A DNA stretch of 64,000 nt from Streptomyces sp. 6-11-2 (GTDB taxonomy: Bacteria; Actinomycetota; Actinomycetes; Streptomycetales; Streptomycetaceae): NCBI RefSeq assembly GCF_006540305.1, contig NZ_BJOR01000001.1, positions 5,704,001 through 5,768,000 of the forward strand, in the 5' to 3' direction. Position numbers and translations under genes: made by a program. The notes beneath the pieces are model-generated. The model searched no databases. It saw only the letters and a list, made by a program, of their open reading frames with translations, and was not told the origin of the DNA. Below, piece by piece: positions 8,694-17,656 of this stretch (the stretch's first letter is position 1; each line of letters starts with the position of its first letter).

Positions 8694-9620
8694 TCAGGAC
8701 ACGTGTTCCGGCCGGGGCTCCTCGCGCGCCGTCCGGGAGGTCCGGCGGTGCGGACGGGAGCGGGAGACTGCCACTCCGGCCAGGCACAGGGCCCCGCCCA
8801 CCAGGGTCACCGGACCCGGCACCTCACCCAGCGCCAGCCACGACATCAGCACGACCAGGGCCGGCACGGCGTACGTCGTCGCGCCCATCCGGCTCGCGGT
8901 CGTGCGGGACAGCGCGTAGGCCCAGGTCGTGAACGCGAGCGCGGTCGGGAACACGCCCAGGTAGACCATGTTGAGTGTGGCCGGCAGCGGGGCGCGGGCG
9001 GCCTCGTGGAGGAGTTGGCCGGTGAAGGGGAGGCAGACGACCGCGCCGACCAGGCACCCGAACGTCGTCACCTGCAACACGCTCGCCCGGCCCAGCGCCG
9101 GCTTCTGGGCGACGACCCCGGAGGCGTACGCGACCGCCGCCAGCAGGCACAGCACCACGCCCAGCACCGAGGATCCGCCGCCGCCCGACATCGACAGGCC
9201 CACGGTCACCGCCCCCGCGAACGACACCGCCATGCCCGCCAGCAGCCGCGGCGGCATCGGATCCCCCAGCAGCCGCGCCCCGAGCAGCGCGATCAGCAGC
9301 GGGCCGACATTGACCACCAGCGCCGCGGTCCCGGCGTCCACCTGCTGCTCGCCCCAGTTCAGGGCCACCATGTAGAAGCCGAACCACAGCAGCCCGGATA
9401 TCGCGATCCCGCGCCAGGCAGCCCGCGGCGGCCAGCCCTCCCGCCGCACCAGGCAGATCGCGCCCAGCGTCAGGGCTCCGGCCAGCAGCCGCCCGAGGGC
9501 CAGCGCGCCCGGCGAGTACGCGGCACCCGCGCTGCGGATCGAGACGAAGGCGGAGGCCCACAGCACCACGGTGACCGTGGCGGCCGCGGCGGCCAGGCGG
9601 GACGGGGAGACGTTCATCAT
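8694..9620 (-). CDS. EamA/DMT-family transporter
   Basis: Starting at ATG 9620, with AGGAAG upstream as ribosome site, the 308-residue protein has about ten hydrophobic helices in two EamA repeats, the layout of drug/metabolite exporters. The C-terminus is a basic, hydrophilic cytoplasmic tail. The in-frame open region upstream to 10331 overlaps the ArsR-family gene and is not coding. The gene lies 74 bases after that ArsR-family gene on the same strand, which suggests a regulator-exporter operon. The substrate is unknown. Confidence 0.88.
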   Translation of the reverse strand: MMNVSPSRLAAAAATVTVVLWASAFVSIRSAGAAYSPGALALGRLLAGALTLGAICLVRREGWPPRAAWRGIAISGLLWFGFYMVALNWGEQQVDAGTAALVVNVGPLLIALLGARLLGDPMPPRLLAGMAVSFAGAVTVGLSMSGGGGSSVLGVVLCLLAAVAYASGVVAQKPALGRASVLQVTTFGCLVGAVVCLPFTGQLLHEAARAPLPATLNMVYLGVFPTALAFTTWAYALSRTTASRMGATTYAVPALVVLMSWLALGEVPGPVTLVGGALCLAGVAVSRSRPHRRTSRTAREEPRPEHVS

Positions 9621-9694
9621 GCTTCCTGAGGTTAGGTGGGCAGGGGTGGGCGGGGCTCGCGGATTTCGGACGGCGGGACCGGCCGACGGCGCGC

Positions 9695-10429
9695 TCAGCG
9701 CAGCGCCGCCGTCTCGATCCCCAGCAGGTCGGACAGGGCGCGCTCGCCGGCCGGGGTGACCCCGACGGCGCGCTCCGAGCCGATGCGCACGCACCAGCCC
9801 GCGTCGAAGGCGTGCCGGCACAGGGCCGCGCCGGCGGCCCCCGCGAGATGGGGGCGCCGTTCCGTCCAGTCGAGGCAGGCCCGGACCAGCGGGCGCCGCC
9901 CCGTGCGGTCCAGGCCGATGCCCGTCGTGCCGAACCAGGTCAGCCCGGCGTCCGTCAGCGCGAAGCCGAGGTCCTGGCGCAGCAGTCCGCGCGCGGTGAG
10001 CGCGTCGGTGAGCGCGATGCCGAGCCGCCCGGCGAGATGGTCGTAGCAGGTGCGCCCGCGGGCCATCGCCGACCCGGCGCTCGACTCCCGCAGCGTGTGC
10101 GGCCGGCGCGCGGCCCGCGGGGCGGCCTGGGCGGCCAGGTCCTCCACGAGCTGGGCGACCCGCGCGTCGGCCAGGCGCACGTACCGGTGCCGGCCCTGCC
10201 GCTCCTCGGTGAGCAGCCCGCCCGCGACGAGCTTGCCCAGGTGCTCGCTGAGCGTGGACGCGGCGACACCCGCGTGCCGGGCCAGTTCGCCGGCCGTCCA
10301 CGCCCGCCCGTCGAGCAGCGCCAGCAGGCACGCGGCCCGCGTCTCGTCGGCGATCAGCCCGGCGAGCGCGGCCAGGGGTGGTGCCACGGGGTCCTGGCGC
10401 CGGGTCCGTATCCGTTCTCCGGTGCTCAT
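9695..10429 (-). CDS. ArsR-family winged-helix regulator
   Basis: The product from ATG 10429 is 244 residues. The N-terminal half is an ArsR winged helix (AGELARHAGVAASTLSEHLGKL, then the wing RQGRHRYVRL). The C-terminal half is a longer domain with DAGLTWF and GTTGIGLDRTGRRP. No typical Cys-rich metal site is present near the recognition helix, so it probably does not sense arsenic. A GTG at 10477 would give 16 more residues. It is disfavoured because the coding start would then swallow a 16-base palindrome that is more likely its operator. The EamA exporter follows in the same direction. Confidence 0.85.
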   Translation of the reverse strand: MSTGERIRTRRQDPVAPPLAALAGLIADETRAACLLALLDGRAWTAGELARHAGVAASTLSEHLGKLVAGGLLTEERQGRHRYVRLADARVAQLVEDLAAQAAPRAARRPHTLRESSAGSAMARGRTCYDHLAGRLGIALTDALTARGLLRQDLGFALTDAGLTWFGTTGIGLDRTGRRPLVRACLDWTERRPHLAGAAGAALCRHAFDAGWCVRIGSERAVGVTPAGERALSDLLGIETAALR

Positions 10430-10452
10430 GAGGCCAGCATGGGACACGGACG

Positions 10453-10468
10453 CTTCGGCGCGCCGAAG
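10453..10468. promoter_or_regulatory. Perfect 16-base palindrome, probable ArsR-family operator
   Basis: CTTCGGCG is followed directly by CGCCGAAG. It sits 24 bases before the ATG of the ArsR-family gene and 6 bases beyond the stop of the upstream TetR gene. Its place in the 44-base gap supports autoregulation and the shorter gene start. Confidence 0.6.
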
Positions 10469-10473
10469 TGTGC

Positions 10474-11114
10474 TCACGTGCTCCGCCCCACCTGCTCGTA
10501 CTGCCGGGTCAGCCCGTCCAGCAGCGCCGCAAGACCGGTCTCGAAGGCCCGTTCGTCGATCTTCTCCTGCTGCTCGGCCAGCAGATGGGCCTGCCCGAGA
10601 CGCGGGTAGTCGGCCGGGTCGTAGGCCCCGGCGTCGTCCACGAAGCCCCCGGCGAAGGAGCTGAGCGCGGAGCCCATGATGAAGTACCGCATCAGCGCGC
10701 CGATGGAGGTCGCCGCGCCGGTGGCCAGCCCGCGTCGACCATCGCGCCGTAGACCGCGTCGGCCAACCGAAGCGCGGCGGGACGGCGGCCGGGGCCGCCG
10801 GCGAGGACCGGAACGATGTTCGGGTGGTCGCGCAGGGCGGCCCGGTAGGACACGGCCCAGTCGCGCAGCGCGGTCCGCCAGTCCCGGCCGTCCTCGAACA
10901 TCGACAGGTCGACCTGGGCGCTCACCGAGTCCGCGACCGCCTCCAGGATCTCGTCCTTGGTCCGGAAGTGGTGGTAGAGCGAGGGCCCGCTCACCCCCAG
11001 CTCGGCGGCGAGCCGGCGGGTGGAGACGGCCGCCAGGCCCTCCGCGTCCACGAGCTCCCGCGCCGTCGCGACGATGCGGCCGGTGCTGAGGAGCGGGGTG
11101 CGGGGTCGGGCCAT
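10474..11114 (-). pseudogene. TetR-family regulator interrupted by a frameshift
   Basis: From ATG 11114 (an alternative ATG is at 11123) the frame encodes a good TetR DNA-binding domain (TRRLAAELGVSGPSLYHHFRTKDEIL) and runs to VDAGWPP. It then goes out of phase and stops after ARRPPSAR at 10692. The remaining TetR C-terminal domain continues in another frame as LATGAATSIGALMRY through to the stop at 10474. Adding one base near 10733-10736, in the GCGGGCTGG context, restores a single protein of about 213 residues. The gene is therefore either a recent one-base-deletion pseudogene or carries a sequencing error in a G tract. The downstream ArsR-family gene has its own palindrome and may be unaffected. 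Confidence 0.8.
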
Positions 11115-11263
11115 GGCGCACATCGTAGAGCCGCGGGACCGAACAGGCGGCGCCCGCGCGGGCGGGCGTTCCGGGCCCCGGCCCCGGCAGCCGGAATTCT
11201 GAGTACGCGAGCTGAGTATCCCGGCGGATGCGGCGGCGGGCCCGCGGGCCGACGCTGGTCGCC

Positions 11264-11551
11264 ATGAGTGACACACCGGTCAAGCAGCAGAGCACCGCCG
11301 CCTTCTACGGCCAGGCGGTCGCCTCCTTCGGCATCGCCATGGCGGCCACCGCCATCGGCATCTTCAGACTGAACGCCGACGCCTGGGTGCGCGCCTTCCT
11401 CGCCATCGCCGTCCTGTACCTTGTCACCTCCGCGTTCACGCTCGCCAAGGTGGTCAGGGACCGCCAGGAGGCCGGCCGGATCGTCAGCCGGGTCGACCAG
11501 GCGCGCCTGGAGAAGCTGCTCTCCGAACACGATCCCTTCGAGAAGCTGTGA
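11264..11551 (+). CDS. Small two-helix inner-membrane protein (YiaA/B-like)
   Basis: From ATG 11264 the product is 95 residues. It has two hydrophobic helices (about residues 15-33 and 41-58), then a charged C-terminal helix (KVVRDRQEAGRIVSRVDQARLEKL) ending in EHDPFEKL. The two-helix core with GIFRLNADAWVRAFLAIAVLYLVTS-type content resembles the YiaA/B domain of unknown function. A longer frame to 11228 exists, but the ATG at 11264 matches the family N-terminus. It is transcribed alone, divergent from the broken TetR gene. Confidence 0.75.
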   Translation: MSDTPVKQQSTAAFYGQAVASFGIAMAATAIGIFRLNADAWVRAFLAIAVLYLVTSAFTLAKVVRDRQEAGRIVSRVDQARLEKLLSEHDPFEKL

Positions 11552-11587
11552 GGCCGCGGTCCGTCCCACACCGCCGGCCCAGCAGGC

Positions 11588-11601
11588 TAAGCGAGCGCTC
11601 A
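11588..11601. promoter_or_regulatory. Candidate operator upstream of the TetR gene at 11648
   Basis: TAAGCGAGCGCTCA lies 46 bases before the start codon and contains the perfect palindrome GAGCGCTC (11593-11600). It matches the palindrome before the neighbouring maoC-type gene (TAAGCAACTGCTTA) at 10 of 14 positions. The shared site suggests that one regulator controls both genes. Confidence 0.55.
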
Positions 11602-11647
11602 CCCTCGGCGGTATGGTGGACCCCCTGACGCGAAAGAGGGGCGAGCG

Positions 11648-12292
11648 ATGACTACGGCGCAGGAGACGGCCGGCGGTGACCCGCAGCCGTGGGGCGAGGT
11701 CACCCCGGACGCGGCCCGGCGGCTGCTCGTGGCCGCCGTGGAGGCCTTCGCCGAACGGGGCTACCACGCGACGACGACCCGCGACATCGCGCGCCGCGCC
11801 GGGATGAGCCCGGCCGCCCTCTACATCCACTACCGGACCAAGGAAGAACTGCTCCACCGCATCAGCCGGATCGGCCACGAGAAGGCGCTGGAGATCCTGC
11901 GCACCGCCGCCCGGCGCGAGGGCGGCGCGACCGAGAGGCTCGCCGACGCCGTCAGCTCCTTCGTGCGCTGGCACGCGGGCGGGCGCACCACCGCCCGGGT
12001 CGTGCAGTACGAACTGGACTCGCTCGGTCCGGACGCCCGCGCGGAGATCCTCGCACTGCGCCGCCAGGTCGACGCCGAGGTACGCGGGATCATCGAGGAC
12101 GGCGTCGCCTCGGGCGAGTTCGACGTGCCGGACGTGCGCGGCACCACGCTTGCCGTGCTCTCCCTGTGCATCGACGTCGCCCGCTGGTTCAACCTCGACG
12201 GCCCCCGCACCCCCGAGGAGGTCGGCGCGCTGTACGCCGACCTCGTGCTGCGGATGGTCGGGGCCGGCGGGCACCGACCCGAGAGGCCCTAG
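11648..12292 (+). CDS. TetR-family regulator, probably of acyl-CoA metabolism
   Basis: The 214-residue protein has the TetR helix-turn-helix at about residues 43-65 (TTRDIARRAGMSPAALYIHYRTKEELL) and a full-length ligand domain. Its stop codon overlaps the stop of the convergent maoC-type gene on the shared tetranucleotide CTAG at 12289-12292. A palindrome at its own promoter resembles the one before the maoC-type gene, so it probably represses itself and that gene. This pairing fits the TetR regulators of fatty-acid or steroid catabolism, whose ligands are acyl-CoAs. The ligand here is inferred, not visible. Confidence 0.88.
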   Translation: MTTAQETAGGDPQPWGEVTPDAARRLLVAAVEAFAERGYHATTTRDIARRAGMSPAALYIHYRTKEELLHRISRIGHEKALEILRTAARREGGATERLADAVSSFVRWHAGGRTTARVVQYELDSLGPDARAEILALRRQVDAEVRGIIEDGVASGEFDVPDVRGTTLAVLSLCIDVARWFNLDGPRTPEEVGALYADLVLRMVGAGGHRPERP

Positions 12293-12750
12293 AAGTAGTA
12301 CCGCACCACCGACTCCGCCACGCACACCGGCTTGTCGCCGCCCTCGCGCTCCACGGTGAAGGCGACGGTCACCTGCACCCCGCCCGGCACGTCGTCCACG
12401 CCGGTGATCACGGCGGTGGACCGCAGCCGTGAGCCGACCGGGACGGGGGCGGGGAAGCGGACCTTGTTGGTGCCGTAGTTGACGCCCATCCGCACGCCCT
12501 CGACCGCGATCAGCCGCGGCCCGAAGAGCGGGAGCAGCGACAGGGTCAGATAGCCGTGGGCGATGGTCGTGCCGAAGGGGCCCGCGGCGGCCTTCTCCGG
12601 GTCCACGTGGATCCACTGGTGGTCGCCGGTCGCGTCGGCGAACAGGTCGATCCGCTTCTGGTCGATCTCCAGCCAGTCGGTGTACCCCAGCCGCTCGCCC
12701 ACCGCCGCCCTGAGTTCGTCGGGGGACGTGAAGATCCTCGGCTCCGCCAT
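12289..12750 (-). CDS. MaoC-family (R)-specific enoyl-CoA hydratase
   Basis: The 153-residue protein is a single hotdog domain that adds water to trans-2-enoyl-CoA. The hydratase motif is complete in ADATGDHQWIHVD, with likely catalytic Asp43 and His48, followed by the conserved GTTIAHGYLTLSLLP. Length is normal for the stand-alone family. The start is ATG 12750. A palindrome 31 bases upstream resembles the one before the convergent TetR gene, so the two are probably co-regulated. The preferred acyl chain cannot be read from sequence. Confidence 0.93.
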   Translation of the reverse strand: MAEPRIFTSPDELRAAVGERLGYTDWLEIDQKRIDLFADATGDHQWIHVDPEKAAAGPFGTTIAHGYLTLSLLPLFGPRLIAVEGVRMGVNYGTNKVRFPAPVPVGSRLRSTAVITGVDDVPGGVQVTVAFTVEREGGDKPVCVAESVVRYYF

Positions 12751-12780
12751 GTGTCCGGCCTCCCGCCTCGCGGTCGAAGT

Positions 12781-12796
12781 CTAAGCAACTGCTTAG
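12781..12796. promoter_or_regulatory. Inverted repeat operator of the maoC-type gene
   Basis: CTAAGC and GCTTAG are perfect arms around AACT. The site is 31 bases before the hydratase start. TetR-family regulators commonly bind symmetric TAAGC-N4-GCTTA sites. A degenerate copy lies before the TetR gene. Confidence 0.65.
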
Positions 12797-12861
12797 CATG
12801 GTCGGGTCCGGGGCCCCTGTCAACGGACCGGGCGGGTGACGCGGTGGGTAGGCTCTGAGGG

Positions 12862-13338
12862 GTGCCCCAGATCCCCGAGAAGATCCACGAGCTGACCGTC
12901 GGCCAGCTGTCGGCCCGCAGCGGCGCCGCCGTCTCGGCCCTGCACTTCTACGAGTCCAAGGGTCTGATCAGCAGCCGCCGCACATCGGGCAACCAGCGCC
13001 GCTACTCCCGCGACGCGCTGCGCCGGGTCGCCTTCGTCCGGGCGGCGCAGCGCGTGGGCATCCCGCTCGCCACGATCCGTGAGGCGCTCGCCCGGCTCCC
13101 CGAGGAGCGCACCCCCACCCGGGAGGACTGGGCCCGGCTCTCCGAGGCCTGGCGCTCCGAACTCGACGAGCGCATCAGGCAGCTCAACCGCCTGCGCGAC
13201 CACCTCACCGACTGCATCGGCTGCGGCTGCCTGTCCCTGGACACCTGTGTGCTGTCCAACCCGGACGACGTCTTCGGCGAACGCCTGACGGGCTCGCGCC
13301 TGATGGCGGAGCGGGGGAGCGGCGCCGGCCGCGCGTAA
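12862..13338 (+). CDS. soxR: Redox-sensing MerR-family regulator SoxR
   Basis: The 158-residue protein has a MerR winged helix (about 11-80) and, after the dimerisation helix, the SoxR [2Fe-2S] cluster motif with Cys118, Cys121, Cys123 and Cys129 (spacing CX2CXCX5C). In Streptomyces SoxR is activated by the cell's own redox-active metabolites and turns on a small set of efflux and oxidoreductase genes, rather than soxS as in enterics. The start is GTG at 12862. None of its known targets is adjacent. The C-terminal tail is short compared with some homologues. Confidence 0.93.
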   Translation: MPQIPEKIHELTVGQLSARSGAAVSALHFYESKGLISSRRTSGNQRRYSRDALRRVAFVRAAQRVGIPLATIREALARLPEERTPTREDWARLSEAWRSELDERIRQLNRLRDHLTDCIGCGCLSLDTCVLSNPDDVFGERLTGSRLMAERGSGAGRA

Positions 13339-13537
13339 TCCCCCCGCGGCCGGCGGCAGCGCATCCTGGCGGAACCGGCCGCCGCCGCGCCGGCCCCCCC
13401 GGACCGCCCCGCGAGACGCGCCGGTCCGTCCCGTGCCGACGGGCGCCGGTGGTCCCGGCCGCCGGGCGGACTCCGAGGTGCCCCGTCATCCGTCCGGCAG
13501 GACCGGCGCACCCCACCTCAAGGGCCTGCCGTCGTGG

Positions 13538-14140
13538 TCAGGCGGACATCAGCAGCCGCCCCCGCCTGGCGTACGCCAGGGCCTCGGGCGTGAGAACGGG
13601 CAGCGGGACCAGGATCCCGCAGTCCGCGCAGACCGGGCCGGACGACGGCTCGTGATCCAGGTCGTACGTCCAGGCCAGCCGCTCGCCGCCGCACACCGGG
13701 CACGCCGCGCCCGGTTCGCGCTCCAGCGTGGCGATCAGCCGGCTCAGCACCTCGGCCAGCGGTTCCCTCGGGTGCACCCGGGGGTCGTCGCACCAGGCGA
13801 CCCCGAAGCCGCCCCAGGTCATCCGGTGCCAGTCGTCCACGCTGCCCGGCCTGCGCAGCCCGTCGTGCTTCTCCTGCTTACGGCGCCTGGCGAACCCGGC
13901 CTCGTAGTCGAGCCACACCGAACGCGCTTCTTCCAGTTCGTCCAGTGCGGCCACGAGCCGCACTGGATCGGGGGACCTGTCCTCGGGACCGAACCCGGCC
14001 CGGGAGCACAGATGGTCCCAGGTCGCCCTGTGCCCATAGGGAGCGAACCGCTCGAGGCACTTGCGCAGCGAGTAACGCCGCAGCGCCAGATCGCACCGCG
14101 GGTCCCTCACCTGTCTCGCCAGACTCCGGAAACCGGCCAT
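13538..14140 (-). CDS. Hypothetical protein with a C-terminal zinc-ribbon-like motif
   Basis: The 200-residue protein is unrecognised. The N-terminal two thirds is charged and helical, with extra cysteines at 16, 28, 45 and 117. Two CXXC pairs (147/150 in CPVC and 171/174 in CADC), separated by 20 residues, look like a zinc ribbon. It ends in LAYARRGRLL. It stands alone, convergent with soxR. The 199 bases between it and soxR are GC-rich and show no gene. DNA or RNA binding is possible from the ribbon but is not demonstrated. Confidence 0.7.
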   Translation of the reverse strand: MAGFRSLARQVRDPRCDLALRRYSLRKCLERFAPYGHRATWDHLCSRAGFGPEDRSPDPVRLVAALDELEEARSVWLDYEAGFARRRKQEKHDGLRRPGSVDDWHRMTWGGFGVAWCDDPRVHPREPLAEVLSRLIATLEREPGAACPVCGGERLAWTYDLDHEPSSGPVCADCGILVPLPVLTPEALAYARRGRLLMSA

Positions 14141-14391
14141 CGCCCTGCACCTCCGTCACACCTGCATCCGCACTTCGGTCACTGCGGCGTCGTCGTACGG
14201 AGCCGTCGTGACGGCTCCGCCGGATAGACGTGCCGACATCCGATCCGGCTCCATCCGTTTTCCGATGCCCGCCATAACGCCGCCCTGGTTGACCCTCACG
14301 AGGTGACCCCAAAAAGTGACGCATGTTCATCTTCCCCCTGAGGGATACCGGCGGTAACGTCCCGGCACCACCCCCGTCGGGAGGAGCTGCC

Positions 14392-17193
14392 ATGCACCGG
14401 CGCACCCCACATTTCGCGCTTGACAGACTGAGAACTCCCCGCAGATTCCCCGGGTTCCTGAAGACCGCGTCGGTATGCGTCCTCATTGCCGGTCTTTTGT
14501 CACCCTTTTCCCAAGCGGCCGCGGCCGGCGCCGCCGCCGGCGCGGCCGCCGCGGCCTCGAACGACTACTGCGGCGGCCAGTGCTCGGACATCCTGCCGCC
14601 CGGCGAGAACGGCAACGCCACTCTGGCCCAGATCCTCCTCAACCAGGCCTTCGGTACCCAGCCGAGCCACGCCGAGGACCAGCTCGGCCCGTACGCCAAC
14701 CTGGCCACGGGCTACCCGGCGCTCACCGACGCGAAGATCAACTCGTTCTTCAACGACGCCTCGTTCGGCGTCCCCTCCGGGCAGGTCGCCTCCACCGAGA
14801 AGCCCGCGGGCCGCAGTGACGTGACGATCGTCCGCGACAAGAAGACCGGTGTGCCGCACATCACGGGCATCACCCGCTACGGCACCGAGTTCGGCGCCGG
14901 GTACGCCGCCGCCCAGGACCGGCTGTGGCTCATGGACGTCTTCCGGCACGTCGGCCGCGGGCAGCTGACCTCCTTCGCCGGCGGCGCGGCCGCCAACCAG
15001 GGACTGGAGCAGGAGTTCTGGCGCAACGCCCCGTACACCGAGGCCGACCTCCAGGCGCAGATCGACCGCGCCGTGGCCGGGAACGGCGCCCGCGGGCAGC
15101 AGGCCCTCGCCGACGTGAACGCCTACCTCGACGGCATCAACGCCTACATCGACGCCTCCGACTCCGGTCGCTACTTCCCCGGCGAGTACGTCCTGACCGG
15201 CCACAAGGACTCGATCACCAACGCCGGCACCATCGCCCGCTTCAAGGTCACCGACATGGTCGCGCTGGGCTCCGTGGTCGGCGCCCTGTTCGGCTCGGGC
15301 GGCGGCGGCGAGGTGAACAACGCGCTGTCCCTGCTGGCCGCCCAGTCCAAGTTCGGCGTCGAGGAGGGCACCAGGATCTGGGAGTCCTTCCGTGAGCGCA
15401 ACGACCCCGAGGCCGTCCTGACCGTGCACGACGGCAGGAGCTACCCGTACGCGACGAAGCCCGACGACCCCAGGGGCCGGGCCCTGCCCGACGCCGGCTC
15501 GGTGGCCCAGGAGCCGCTGGTGTACGGCCGCACCGGCAGCGCGGCGACCGCGGCCGCGCGGGGCGCCACCTCCTCGGCCGCGAAGAGCGCACTGACCTCC
15601 GCCCGGCGCGGCATGTCCAACGCGCTCGTCGTCGGCGGCGAGCACACCGCGAGCGGTCACCCGGTCGCCGTCTTCGGTCCGCAGACCGGCTACTTCGCGC
15701 CCCAGCTGCTGATGCTCCAGGAGATCCAGGGTCCGGGCATCAGCGCCCGCGGCGCCTCCTTCGCCGGCCTGAGCATGTACGTCGAACTCGGCCGCGGTCA
15801 GGACTACTCGTGGAGCGCCACGACCTCCGGCCAGGACATCATCGACACCTACGCCGTCGAACTGTGCCAGGACGACTTCCACTACCTGTACCGCGGCACC
15901 TGCACGGCCATGGACAAGGTCGAGCAGACCAACTCCTGGAAGCCCACCGTCGCCGACGGAACGGCGGCCGGCTCCTACACCATGCGCGTGTGGCGCACGA
16001 AGTACGGCCCGGTCGAGTACCGCGCCACCGTCGGCGGCAAGAAGGTCGCCTACACCACCCTGCGCTCCTCCTTCCTGCACGAGGCCGACTCGATCATCGG
16101 CTTCCAGATGCTCAACGACCCCGACTTCGTCAAGGGCCCCGAGGACTTCCAGAGGGCCGCGCAGCACATCAACTACACGTTCAACTGGTTCTACGCCGAC
16201 TCCCGGCACACCGCGTACTACAACAGCGGCGACAACCCGGTGCGGGCGAACGGCGTGGACGCCGAGTTCCCGGTGTGGGCGCAGCCGGCGTACGAGTGGC
16301 GGAACTGGGACCCGGCGGTCAACACCGCGGACTACACCCCGTCCTCCGCCCACCCCGCCTCCGTCGACCAGGACTACTACGTCTCCTGGAACAACAAGCA
16401 GGCCCTGGACTACTCCGCGGCCTCCTGGGGCAACGGCTCCGTGCACCGCGGCGACCTGCTGGAGGACCGGGTGCGGAAGCTGGTCGCGGCCGGCGGGGTG
16501 ACCCGTGCCTCGCTGGTGAAGGCGATGGCGGACGCGGCCGTGGCCGATCTCAGGGCCGAGGACGTGCTGCCGAACCTGCTGAAGGTGATCGACAGCTCGC
16601 CGGTCACCGACTCCACGGCCGCGGCCGCGGTGGGCAAGCTCCGGACATGGCTGTCCGCGGGCGCCAGGCGCACCGAGACCTCGGCGGGCTCCAAGACCTA
16701 CGCCAACGCCGAGGCCATCCGGATCCTGGACGCCTGGTGGCCGCTGCTGGTGAAGGCCGAGTTCGAGCCGGGACTGGGCAGCGACCTGTACGGCGCCTTC
16801 ACCGCCAACCTGCCGCTCGACGAGTCCCCGTCGGCCGGGCACGGCCCGACCGGCTCGCACGCCGGAAGCGCCTTCCAGTACGGCTGGTGGAGCTATGTCG
16901 ACAAGGACATCCGGGCGGTGCTCGGTGAGCCGGTGCGGGGTCCGCTGGCACGGACGTTCTGCGGCGGCGGCAGCCTGAACGCCTGCCGGGACACCCTGAT
17001 CGGCACGCTGAAGCAGGCGGCCGGAGCCACCGCGGCCCAGGTCTACCCCGGCGACGACCAGTGCTCCGCGGGTGACCAGTGGTGCGCCGACTCGATCGTC
17101 CAGCGCGTCCTGGGCGGCATCAAGCACGGGAAGATCAGCTGGCAGAACCGCCCGACCTTCCAGCAGGTCGTGGAGTACACCGGTCACCGCTAG
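14392..17193 (+). CDS. Secreted penicillin-acylase-family Ntn hydrolase
   Basis: From ATG 14392, with GGGAGGAGC upstream as ribosome site, the precursor is 933 residues. A signal peptide with an Ala-rich cleavage region occupies about residues 20-50. The alpha-chain region follows, with VPHITG and GAGYAAAQDRLWLMD typical of the family. The autocatalytic site is RGM-SNALVV, making Ser409 the N-terminal nucleophile of the beta chain. The beta chain continues to the C-terminus at full length. Such enzymes hydrolyse amide bonds in penicillins, acyl-homoserine lactones, cyclic lipopeptides or other acylated metabolites. The substrate is not readable from sequence. The frame to 14323 is open but lacks a ribosome site. 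It is a single-gene unit. Confidence 0.93.
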   Translation: MHRRTPHFALDRLRTPRRFPGFLKTASVCVLIAGLLSPFSQAAAAGAAAGAAAAASNDYCGGQCSDILPPGENGNATLAQILLNQAFGTQPSHAEDQLGPYANLATGYPALTDAKINSFFNDASFGVPSGQVASTEKPAGRSDVTIVRDKKTGVPHITGITRYGTEFGAGYAAAQDRLWLMDVFRHVGRGQLTSFAGGAAANQGLEQEFWRNAPYTEADLQAQIDRAVAGNGARGQQALADVNAYLDGINAYIDASDSGRYFPGEYVLTGHKDSITNAGTIARFKVTDMVALGSVVGALFGSGGGGEVNNALSLLAAQSKFGVEEGTRIWESFRERNDPEAVLTVHDGRSYPYATKPDDPRGRALPDAGSVAQEPLVYGRTGSAATAAARGATSSAAKSALTSARRGMSNALVVGGEHTASGHPVAVFGPQTGYFAPQLLMLQEIQGPGISARGASFAGLSMYVELGRGQDYSWSATTSGQDIIDTYAVELCQDDFHYLYRGTCTAMDKVEQTNSWKPTVADGTAAGSYTMRVWRTKYGPVEYRATVGGKKVAYTTLRSSFLHEADSIIGFQMLNDPDFVKGPEDFQRAAQHINYTFNWFYADSRHTAYYNSGDNPVRANGVDAEFPVWAQPAYEWRNWDPAVNTADYTPSSAHPASVDQDYYVSWNNKQALDYSAASWGNGSVHRGDLLEDRVRKLVAAGGVTRASLVKAMADAAVADLRAEDVLPNLLKVIDSSPVTDSTAAAAVGKLRTWLSAGARRTETSAGSKTYANAEAIRILDAWWPLLVKAEFEPGLGSDLYGAFTANLPLDESPSAGHGPTGSHAGSAFQYGWWSYVDKDIRAVLGEPVRGPLARTFCGGGSLNACRDTLIGTLKQAAGATAAQVYPGDDQCSAGDQWCADSIVQRVLGGIKHGKISWQNRPTFQQVVEYTGHR

Positions 17194-17220
17194 ACCCTCC
17201 GAACGGGCGGCGGGCCGGTG

Positions 17221-17595
17221 TCAGCGGACGCGGCCCGCCGCCAGCACCACCCGCGCCAGCTCCGGGTGCACGATGTCGCTGTGCGCGCCGGCCGGAGGAC
17301 CGCCGCGCCTGACCACCTCGGCCGCGTCCACGTTCACGCATCCCGACGCCGGGAACGGCGCGGCCAGGGCCTCGGAGAGGGTGCACGCGCGCGTGCCGGG
17401 CACCGCCTGCACGCCGTCGTGCCCCATCGCACCCCAGGCGGCCCCGAGCAGGGCGCCGACGTCGAGGCCGAGCACCGACCGGTCGTCGTCCGCCATCCGC
17501 GAGGCCAGCGGATACAGCGTGCCGAGGGCCGTGTCGAAGCGGGAGTGGCAGCACACCAGGGGGCCGTCGACACGGCGCTCCCGGCCCCGCAGCAC
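17221..17595 (-). pseudogene. Probable 3' fragment of a larger gene
   Basis: The 124-residue frame begins with GTG 17595 in a charged stretch (RGRERRVDGP) and continues VCCHSRFDTALGTLYPLASR, GHDGVQAVP, FPASGCVNVD and HSDIVHPELARVVL. The last pieces read like the end of an alpha/beta-hydrolase-type or similar globular domain. My recollection is of longer Streptomyces proteins ending this way. No signal peptide, domain start or convincing ribosome site precedes it, and only 60 bases separate it from the NamZ stop. The most economical reading is a 5'-truncated relic, but a small intact gene cannot be excluded. Function is not assigned. Confidence 0.45.
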
Positions 17596-17656
17596 CCCGC
17601 CGATGTGTCGCGCATCGTCCTGCCAACGGGCCGGGCCGGCCAGGGGTCGCGGCCCA

